Of a stretch of 5,150 nt of DNA, positions 1 through 4,418 are shown piece by piece. Both the position numbers and the translations under genes were made by a program. Source of the stretch: Methanothrix sp. (GTDB taxonomy: Archaea; Halobacteriota; Methanosarcinia; Methanotrichales; Methanotrichaceae); the NCBI GenBank assembly GCA_011391755.1, contig JAABPZ010000124.1:1-5150 (forward strand), read 5' to 3'. The notes beneath the pieces are model-generated. The model did no database searches and was not told the origin of the DNA. It saw only the letters and a program-made list of their open reading frames with translations. How positions within the stretch are numbered: the stretch's first letter is position 1; the number at the start of each line of letters is the position of its first letter.

Positions 1-33
1 ACCTCTACCCAATACCTGTAATTTAGCCCGTTC

Positions 34-41
34 TTATACAT
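34..41 (+). promoter_or_regulatory. Possible TATA box of mmp10
   Basis: The sequence TTATACAT resembles an archaeal TATA box. Transcription normally starts about 25 bases downstream, which would be near position 63 and give a leader of roughly 18 bases before the ATG at 82. No Shine-Dalgarno sequence is visible in that leader. The match is partial and no BRE is obvious, so this is a weak call. Confidence 0.3.
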
Positions 42-81
42 GTTGCAGTAGTCCTTGTGTGCAAGCAATCCGTCTATCTGA

Positions 82-1341
82 ATGCCCAAAACTTATTTAC
101 CCTCCGGCAAAGTTGCTTTGGCCATGGAGATACTTGCCGATGTCGGTGGAAGACCGGGTCTGGATTGCAAAGGCTTTTGCAGCTACTGTTATTTCAAAGG
201 AGTGAAAAGCGTCCCACCCTTCGGCTGCAAGTTTTGCATGCCCTTCCAGAAGGGCTGCGACTACTGCTCCCGCGCCATTGTGGAGGGCTATCCCGGCTTC
301 AAGCCCATGAACGCCGTCGTTTTCGAGGTGGCGGGAAAGTGCATGGGCAGCATCCCCGATAAAGTCACCATCAGCGGCGGCGGGGATTTGAGCTGCTATC
401 CCGACCTTCTGCCCCTGACCAAGATGCTCTCCCAGGGCATGGTGCCTATAGCTTTGGGCTACACCTCAGGAAAGGGCTTCAAGAGCGCGAATGATGCCGC
501 CGCCCTGGTGGAGGCAGGCGTTACTGAGGTCTCCTTTACCGTCTTTTCCACTAACCCACAGCTGCGCAGAAAGTACATGGGCGACAAAAATGCCGAGATT
601 GCCCTCGAATGCCTTAAGATCTTCTGTCAGAGCTGCGAGGTTTACGCCGCAGTCGTTCTCATCCCCGGCGTCAACGATGGAGCAGAGTTGGAGAAGACCT
701 GTTGCGACCTGGAGGATATGGGTGCAAAAGGATTGATCCTGATGAGATTTGCCAACGCTCGCGAGCAGGGTCTGATCCTGGGCAATGCCCCTATCATGCC
801 GGGCATAATGCCGCACTCGGTGGTAGAGTTTCAAAACATCGTCACAGAGACGGCAGCGGGGCATCGCTTGCGGGTAACGGGAACTCCTCTCTGGGATCCG
901 CTCACGGGTGCGCCCTTTGCTCTGGCCCGTCATCCGGAAAAGATCGCCACTCTGCCGCCTTTGCGTAGAAGCGCCACCGTTATCACCAGCAGTATAGCCC
1001 TGCCCCTGCTGACTGCCGTCTTCCTGCAGATGGGAGAGAAGGTCAACGTGGTGGGAGTCGATAAGGATGTAGGCTGCCTGATAACCATCGAGGATTTCAT
1101 GAACCTGGATCTAAGTGTGGTCAAGGATACGGTCATCATTCCTGGGCGCACCCTGGCCCACGAGAAAGAGATCAAAAAGGCGCTTTCTCGCGACGGTCGG
1201 AACCGGATTGTGGCCCGGGGCCCGGACAGGCTCACCGTGGATGGAGAGATGAGCATCTCCATGACAACGGAAGAGGTCCTGGATCTGGAGATGGAGGCCT
1301 TCGGGGAGCTGATCGAGGCCATCAACGCTCTGGGGGTCTAG
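82..1341 (+). CDS. mmp10: Mmp10, methyl-coenzyme M reductase arginine C-methyltransferase (cobalamin-dependent radical SAM)
   Basis: This 419-residue protein matches methanogenesis marker protein 10. The family installs the 5-C-methyl group on an arginine of McrA in the cytoplasm, using SAM, a [4Fe-4S] cluster and cobalamin. Near the N-terminus lie the family segment ADVGGRPGLDC and the radical SAM triad CX3CX2C (C29, C33, C36). A second cysteine set, C49, C52, C59 and C62 (two CXXC pairs), suits a four-cysteine metal site. SGGGD at 98-102 is the SAM-contacting glycine motif. From about residue 290 a separate C-terminal domain of about 125 residues follows, in the place where the family binds cobalamin. 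The start at 82 directly follows an in-frame TGA at 79-81. M15 (position 124), close to the conserved IxADVGG segment, is a plausible alternative start. No neighbouring mcr gene is in view. The stop is TAG, and the same frame then stays open to 1467. The family assignment is firm; chemistry is from family knowledge. Confidence 0.93.
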   Translation: MPKTYLPSGKVALAMEILADVGGRPGLDCKGFCSYCYFKGVKSVPPFGCKFCMPFQKGCDYCSRAIVEGYPGFKPMNAVVFEVAGKCMGSIPDKVTISGGGDLSCYPDLLPLTKMLSQGMVPIALGYTSGKGFKSANDAAALVEAGVTEVSFTVFSTNPQLRRKYMGDKNAEIALECLKIFCQSCEVYAAVVLIPGVNDGAELEKTCCDLEDMGAKGLILMRFANAREQGLILGNAPIMPGIMPHSVVEFQNIVTETAAGHRLRVTGTPLWDPLTGAPFALARHPEKIATLPPLRRSATVITSSIALPLLTAVFLQMGEKVNVVGVDKDVGCLITIEDFMNLDLSVVKDTVIIPGRTLAHEKEIKKALSRDGRNRIVARGPDRLTVDGEMSISMTTEEVLDLEMEAFGELIEAINALGV

Positions 1342-1649
1342 GCCGGGGGAAAGCCGCCAAGAATCATATCATCTAAATCCCAAATCCGCCTCATCAGCAG
1401 CGACATGACCGAGGGGCCGTTTTCAATCCTCGATCTTGGTAAGCTAGCTGATGAAGCCACCAGGATCTGATTGGAGAGGCATGATTGGAATGAGGACTTA
1501 TTAGCAAAATATAAGTAATCAAGTGCGTCTTTTAAACGTAGGGGACAATTGGACGAATAGTAATATACGCTGTATAAAATTGAAGCCGCATGATAGATCT
1601 CTGAATCACACCAACTTGTTGAAGCACATCCTAAAATGAGGCCATCAAC
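1342..1649. other. Convergent intergenic gap with frames open past both TAG stops
   Basis: This 308-base gap separates two convergent genes and holds no gene I can defend. Its plus-strand frame in register with mmp10 stays open for 42 codons after the TAG, to a TGA at 1468-1470, then runs 15 more codons to TAA at 1516-1518. The translated stretch around these stops (LGKLADEATRI, then LERHDWNEDLLAKYK) has a protein-like look and could be the remnant of a lost gene. On the minus strand, the frame of the acylphosphatase stays open for 103 codons after its TAG, down to a TAG at 1338-1340. Neither frame has a convincing start with a ribosome binding site. Short A/T runs (TTTT at 1419-1422; TTTT on the minus strand at 1633-1636) could help end transcription. 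A TATAAAAT at 1573-1580 has no gene to serve. Confidence 0.5.
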
Positions 1650-2267
1650 CTAAATAATGCCCTTCGCCCTCAGAGCAGACTTCATCTCAGACACATCGCC
1701 CTTCAATTCAATAATGTCGCTCTTGTCCAGAACCCTTTCCATTTTATCGTTCAGGCTGCTGTTCATATCCTTGATCTCGAAAAGGGTTTCATCCTGTTTG
1801 CCGAGCATTTGGTCTTGCTTGCCGAGCATTTGGTCTTGCTTGCCGAGCATTTGGTCTTGCTTGCCAAGCATTTGGTCTTGCTTGCCCAGCATTTGTTTCT
1901 GCATGCTACAAATTGAAATAAGCAGATCTCTCATGTCTTTCAGTACGCCAATTCCTTCATCCAGGCGTGAATCCGTCTCCCCCGTTCCTACCAATTTATA
2001 GAAACTACCAAATTCGCCATAAGGCTGCGAATATATTTTTTCAATAGAAGTTACTTGAATGAAGGTATTCTTTATGTCTATAGCTCCCTCGAATAATTTC
2101 ATCTTTTCTTCATCGCCCTCAGCAATGATTCGAACTCTTCCATCGCTCAGGTTTTCGATTATGCCTTTTAGACCCAAGCCATTGGCTAACTGGATAACCC
2201 TGGCCCTATAGCCTACCCTTTGGACTTTGCCTGAGACAAATGCTGTGAGCCGCTTCATCGAGTACAT
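1650..2267 (-). CDS. Acylphosphatase-domain protein with C-terminal heptad-repeat (coiled-coil) tail
   Basis: This protein has 205 residues. Residues about 4-93 form an acylphosphatase domain, whose family hydrolyses the carboxyl-phosphate bond of acyl phosphates. The signature reads GKVQRVGYR (13-21), followed by GIIENLSDG (35-43). R21 and N39 correspond to the catalytic arginine and asparagine of the family, so activity is plausible. R17 replaces the usual glycine of VQGV in the phosphate-binding loop, which could change binding. The rest is not acylphosphatase: residues about 95-200 are charged and helical, and include four exact QDQMLGK heptads (130-157) after a diverged copy (123-129). 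This tail suggests oligomerisation or a partner-binding rod. A typical acylphosphatase has only about 90-100 residues. No signal peptide or membrane segment is seen, so it is probably cytoplasmic. The ATG at 2267 is preferred over M4 because GAGAT lies 3 bases upstream of it. The cellular substrate is unknown. Confidence 0.87.
   Translation of the reverse strand: MYSMKRLTAFVSGKVQRVGYRARVIQLANGLGLKGIIENLSDGRVRIIAEGDEEKMKLFEGAIDIKNTFIQVTSIEKIYSQPYGEFGSFYKLVGTGETDSRLDEGIGVLKDMRDLLISICSMQKQMLGKQDQMLGKQDQMLGKQDQMLGKQDQMLGKQDETLFEIKDMNSSLNDKMERVLDKSDIIELKGDVSEMKSALRAKGII
1798..1902 (-). repeat. 21-bp tandem repeat array, five units, coding for QDQMLGK heptads
   Basis: Five consecutive 21-bp units lie within the acylphosphatase gene. 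Units at 1798-1818, 1819-1839 and 1840-1860 are identical. The unit at 1861-1881 differs at one base and the unit at 1882-1902 at several. The unit length is a multiple of three, so the array can expand or contract without breaking the frame. The gradient from identical to diverged units points to recent expansion at the 3' side of the gene's array. The exact identity at DNA level, including silent positions, indicates replication slippage or recombination rather than selection on protein alone. Confidence 0.95.
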
Positions 2268-2295
2268 TTCATCTCTTTTTGTATTTGGCTTTTCC

Positions 2296-2305
2296 TATCA
2301 TATTA
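2296..2305 (-). promoter_or_regulatory. Possible TATA box of the acylphosphatase gene
   Basis: Read on the minus strand this is TAATATGATA, an AT-rich island just inside a GC-rich neighbourhood. Transcription would be expected to begin near 2275, giving a very short leader before the ATG at 2267. Such a short leader would leave little room for the weak GAGAT ribosome-binding match. The assignment rests only on composition and spacing. Confidence 0.3.
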
Positions 2306-2321
2306 CTGGTTGGCCTTACTG

Positions 2322-2349
2322 CGTGCCCGCCCGTGTGCACACGTGCCCG
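2322..2349. repeat. 12-bp palindrome flanked by 8-bp direct repeats, upstream of the acylphosphatase gene
   Basis: CGTGTGCACACG at 2332-2343 is a perfect 12-bp palindrome. The octamer CGTGCCCG occurs at 2322-2329 and again at 2342-2349, so the copies bracket the palindrome and the second overlaps its end by two bases. The element lies about 55-80 bases upstream of the acylphosphatase start and upstream of its possible TATA box. That is a position where an archaeal activator site would be expected. The symmetry is seen directly; the regulatory role is inferred. Confidence 0.4.
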
Positions 2350-2511
2350 TGAGCGATGGCTGTTGCCGGAAGCTCGGCCACGATCGCCGCCTGGCTGTCG
2401 GGCCGGGGGGGGGCGAGCGCCCGCAGGCCAAACCAAGCCAAGAGTGCTTGCAGTTGCTCCCATCCGTCATCAGTTAAATGAGTGTGGCAAGAATTGTCCT
2501 TCTCTCGTCGG

Positions 2512-2540
2512 TTCTTCGTGGCTTCGCGCCTTCGCGTGAG
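2512..2540. repeat. Dispersed-repeat-like element with CTTCG(C/T)G units
   Basis: On the minus strand this 29-base segment reads as near-repeats of the type ACGCGAAGG, CGCGAAGCC, ACGAAGAA. On either strand it resembles the short-period 'CGCGAAG' intergenic sequence that recurs in many environmental prokaryote genomes. Read in one minus-strand frame it gives an arginine-rich peptide (TRRREATKN), which is typical of false ORFs over such repeats. Only one copy is in the window, so dispersal is assumed from recollection of similar sequences and not shown here. Confidence 0.35.
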
Positions 2541-2692
2541 CTCGTGCTCTCGGCCCGACCGGCCCCCTGCCATCGGATACGATCGCCTGCCGGGCAAGCC
2601 AGCTCAAGCGATAGCGCAGCCTAGGCCCGGCCCACGGGCGGCGGCCACGAGCGACAGCAGGAAGCCGGGCGAGGCTAGCCCACGGTTCGCGA

Positions 2693-3469
2693 TCATTCTT
2701 TTTGGGCAACAATGATGATGGAGTATGAGCCGTCCACATCCTCGACCGTGGGATATGCTGCGACGTAAGAGAGCCATCGCATCATTTCCGGCGAATGCAT
2801 GCTCGGCTCATCACCAAGCTTTAGCGAGATTCGCTTGGCATTGGATAGTTGCTGCTCTCTTCGAAAGAGCGCCTTGGACCAGGACTGGCCCAGCCGGTAA
2901 ATCACCTGCATTTCGTTTTGTGCCACCAGCCGGGAGAGGGAGGCAAAATTAAACCACTGCTTGTGGGACTTGTTTCTGGGAAGGCCGGCGCTGTCGCCTG
3001 ACTCGGAAAGGACGTTGGGAACCGAGCAGATAAAAAAACCGCCCTGCTGCAGGATTTTGGAGAACTGGGCTACGGCCCGAGAGGGATCGAGCAAGTGCTC
3101 CAGGGTCTCAAAGCTAACCACAGCCGCAGCGCTCCCCTCTTCTATTTCGGGAGACAACTCTTCTTCATCCAGGTCTTTATGGAGAAAATGCAGGTTTGGC
3201 ATCTTGAACCTCTGGCGGGCAGATTCCACCAGAGATCGATTTCCATCAACGCCAATAACCCTCCCGGCCACGTCGCATAGCTGTGCGGTTCCATATCCCA
3301 TCCCGCAGGAGATATCAGCCACAAGATCCGGCTTATGCGACCGGAGAAAATCTGCTGCAAAGAGGTAGCGACCCAGGTACTCGGCTTTGCGCCAGAGGTT
3401 GGAGTCGCTGGCATCAAAAGGGTCTATCTGATCAAGACCATTTCCGCTATACGCCGAATATGAGGACAT
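2693..3469 (-). CDS. Class I SAM-dependent methyltransferase, substrate unknown
   Basis: This is a 258-residue Rossmann-fold methyltransferase of the Methyltransf_11/23 type. Motif I, the SAM-binding loop, is VADISCGMGYG at 50-60. An acidic residue after strand two, VIGVDGN at 71-77, should bind the ribose hydroxyls. SFETLEHLLDP at 119-129 is the post-motif II segment with the usual EHL sequence. GGFFICSVPN at 143-152 is the motif III strand and following loop. Residues 1-49 form a helical cap and 153-258 probably the substrate-selecting part, neither of which I recognise. No signal peptide or membrane segment is seen, so it is likely cytoplasmic. Its start has a good ribosome-binding match. 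It lies 29 bases downstream of the membrane-protein gene on the same strand and could be co-transcribed, though its base composition is clearly less AT-rich. The acceptor (small molecule, lipid, glycan or protein) cannot be told. Confidence 0.9.
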   Translation of the reverse strand: MSSYSAYSGNGLDQIDPFDASDSNLWRKAEYLGRYLFAADFLRSHKPDLVADISCGMGYGTAQLCDVAGRVIGVDGNRSLVESARQRFKMPNLHFLHKDLDEEELSPEIEEGSAAAVVSFETLEHLLDPSRAVAQFSKILQQGGFFICSVPNVLSESGDSAGLPRNKSHKQWFNFASLSRLVAQNEMQVIYRLGQSWSKALFRREQQLSNAKRISLKLGDEPSMHSPEMMRWLSYVAAYPTVEDVDGSYSIIIVAQKE

Positions 3470-3477
3470 TTCCTGGG

Positions 3478-3483
3478 CCTTCC
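3478..3483 (-). promoter_or_regulatory. Ribosome binding site of the methyltransferase gene
   Basis: On the minus strand GGAAGG lies 8 bases before the ATG at 3469, within a longer AAGGAAGG purine run. It is the best Shine-Dalgarno match in the window and fixes the start of this gene. Having its own ribosome binding site just behind another gene fits translation from a shared transcript. Confidence 0.5.
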
Positions 3484-3498
3484 TTCAATCTCTTGGAA

Positions 3499-4281
3499 TT
3501 ACTTGATATTGGATCTTAAAGAATTAGGCAAATCATCTTGACCATCGATTGCCCATTTATCATTTCTTCTCAGAGCCTCAAAGGAATATATGGTAGTTTT
3601 TGTAAACCATTCAACTCGCCTCATAAATGCCCAAAAGCTTAAAACCGAGAAACAAAAAAACACTATAAAGAATATCTTTTGGTTGGGACTCCAAGCATCT
3701 TCAAAAATTAATATCAAAATTGTTATAATAGAAAATACCGTTGCTTCTCTTGTCTTAGTGAGCCATTCGTTTCGTTTAGCAAATGCAATTAGGCTTAAAA
3801 TGCAAAAACAGAGAAATGCGACAATGAAAATTAGCTGAATGGGAGTCCGGTTGCTATTCATAAATAGTAATAAAAACATTGCAATAGAAAATATTATTGC
3901 TTCCAGACAAATGCATCTCGATATGCGCAACAATGAATTATGATACTCCATTCGACCTATTGCAGATTCAGATGCGTATTCATAAATTATATACCTCATT
4001 CTATCTATAATAAATTTTTCATTTAATTGTTTCTTGTATTCAGCCAATTTTTTCTCTTCTACTGACCTTCGAATCCCATTAAAGCATTTTTCCGCGAGGG
4101 CATTTATGACAAAGCCAATGCTATATGCCAAAGAACCTATGAATATTGCATTGATAATACTTAGATCCTTGCCTTCATAATTATCAAAATTTACTAATTT
4201 ACCATAAATTATAATATTACTGCAGTAGATAGCCAATATTCCAACTATAACAAATTCTGCCAATATTGTGCTGGTCTTCAT
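3499..4281 (-). CDS. Multi-pass membrane protein with an internal tandem duplication, function unknown
   Basis: I do not recognise a named family in these 260 residues. Hydrophobic segments at about 5-26, 41-61, 122-141, 148-168, 178-194 and 203-220 predict six membrane spans. Between spans two and three lies a charged, helical segment of about 60 residues (62-121; rich in K, E, R and Y), probably cytoplasmic. Spans three to six are a tandem duplication: residues 126-177 and 178-229 align without gaps, 24 of 52 identical by hand count, each two spans ending in CFxxLSxxAFxxRxEWxTKT (roughly R/K-R-x-E-W at the membrane edge). The last 30 residues are polar. The gene is strikingly AT-rich compared with its neighbours, which suggests separate origin or relaxed selection. 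The ATG at 4281 follows a strong TATA-like box with almost no leader. It may be co-transcribed with the methyltransferase. No catalytic or transport motif is visible. Confidence 0.82.
   Translation of the reverse strand: MKTSTILAEFVIVGILAIYCSNIIIYGKLVNFDNYEGKDLSIINAIFIGSLAYSIGFVINALAEKCFNGIRRSVEEKKLAEYKKQLNEKFIIDRMRYIIYEYASESAIGRMEYHNSLLRISRCICLEAIIFSIAMFLLLFMNSNRTPIQLIFIVAFLCFCILSLIAFAKRNEWLTKTREATVFSIITILILIFEDAWSPNQKIFFIVFFCFSVLSFWAFMRRVEWFTKTTIYSFEALRRNDKWAIDGQDDLPNSLRSNIK
3595..3906 (-). repeat. 156-bp tandem duplication inside the membrane-protein gene
   Basis: The segments 3751-3906 (first unit in the gene) and 3595-3750 (second unit) align end to end without gaps. I count 93 of 156 identical bases by hand. 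Conserved blocks include GGGA(C/G)TCC, AATAGAAAATA and GGCTTAAAA-like or AGCTTAAAA stretches. DNA similarity close to the protein similarity, in register and adjacent, marks an in-frame tandem duplication that has since diverged. Some of the base identity will come from shared AT-richness. Confidence 0.8.
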
Positions 4282-4307
4282 TCCAATATTTGTTTAGCCT
4301 ATATTAG

Positions 4308-4316
4308 TATATTAAA
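4308..4316 (-). promoter_or_regulatory. TATA box of the membrane-protein gene
   Basis: Read on the minus strand this is TTTAATATA, close to the archaeal TATA consensus, with a second TAATATA at 4300-4306 just downstream. Initiation about 25 bases downstream falls within a few bases of the ATG at 4281, implying a leaderless or nearly leaderless mRNA. This agrees with the absence of a Shine-Dalgarno sequence. The motif GATGAGAAAC abuts the box on its upstream side, where the BRE would lie. Confidence 0.55.
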
Positions 4317-4368
4317 GTTTCTCATCATAGGCATTGGTTCAGATGCGGAGATGGGCAGCTACAATGCA

Positions 4369-4384
4369 CTGCAATCCTGCAATC
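4369..4384 (+). repeat. 8-bp tandem direct repeat just upstream of the flavoprotein TATA box
   Basis: CTGCAATC occurs twice back to back at 4369-4376 and 4377-4384. The second copy ends one base before the TATA region, so the repeat covers the BRE position and the area immediately upstream. This is where archaeal activators commonly bind, and where the BRE sets promoter strength. The repeat is exact; its role is inferred. Confidence 0.4.
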
Positions 4385-4385
4385 A

Positions 4386-4394
4386 TTATATATT
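4386..4394 (+). promoter_or_regulatory. TATA box of the flavoprotein gene
   Basis: TTATATATT is a close match to the archaeal TATA box. With the usual 25-base spacing transcription starts at about 4414-4416. That is downstream of the first in-frame ATG (4401) and 3 to 5 bases before the second (4419). It therefore argues for a near-leaderless mRNA starting translation at 4419. Confidence 0.6.
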
Positions 4395-4418
4395 CTTCGG
4401 ATGAGAAACGGTTTCATC

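Larger units (their letters stand above)
2268..2692. other. GC-rich non-coding stretch between methyltransferase and acylphosphatase genes
   Basis: No gene is supported in these 425 bases. Apart from the AT-rich promoter end (about 2268-2310), the stretch is much richer in G and C than the flanking genes. It contains a run of nine G at 2405-2413 and several short perfect palindromes or hairpins: GGGCG-AG-CGCCC at 2411-2422, GCCTAGGC at 2619-2626, GCCC-AC-GGGC at 2630-2639 and GGCTAGCC at 2673-2680. The open frames here are short, mutually overlapping, proline/arginine/alanine-rich and lack ribosome binding sites, as expected of GC-rich non-coding DNA. It may hold repeat remnants, a structured RNA or regulatory DNA. 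The 3' end of the methyltransferase transcript must also lie here, but no clear T-run terminator is visible. Confidence 0.5.

Noticed and set aside
466..1325. Long minus-strand open frames within mmp10
   Set aside because: They are antisense shadows of a clearly identified gene and show no protein family features.
1573..1580. TATAAAAT as a promoter
   Set aside because: No gene or credible start follows on the plus strand; transcription from it would run antisense to the acylphosphatase gene, which cannot be shown here.
1523..1639. Plus-strand GTG-started frame of 38 codons in the convergent gap
   Set aside because: There is no ribosome binding site, no recognisable protein pattern, and it overlaps other equally weak open frames.
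1798..1902. The 21-bp array as a CRISPR
   Set aside because: Units are directly adjacent with no spacers, and lie in frame within a coding gene.
1657..2001. Plus-strand frame of 114 codons opposite the acylphosphatase gene, with repeated CLPSIWS
   Set aside because: The repeat peptide is simply the antisense reading of the 21-bp array. The minus-strand protein has a recognisable enzyme domain.
2316..2597. Minus-strand frame of 93 codons in the GC-rich gap
   Set aside because: It is arginine- and proline-rich, has no ribosome binding site, and overlaps several other frames of similar length. Only the short transposase-like stretch was kept as a finding.
2478..2624. Plus-strand ATG frame of 48 codons across the GC-rich gap
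   Set aside because: It runs through the CGCGAAG-type repeat, has no ribosome binding site, and its composition is that expected of GC-rich non-coding DNA.
4401..4418. ATG at 4401 as the start of the flavoprotein gene
   Set aside because: The predicted transcript start from the TATA box at 4386-4394 lies downstream of it, and the family begins at MKVLAINGSP, which corresponds to the ATG at 4419.
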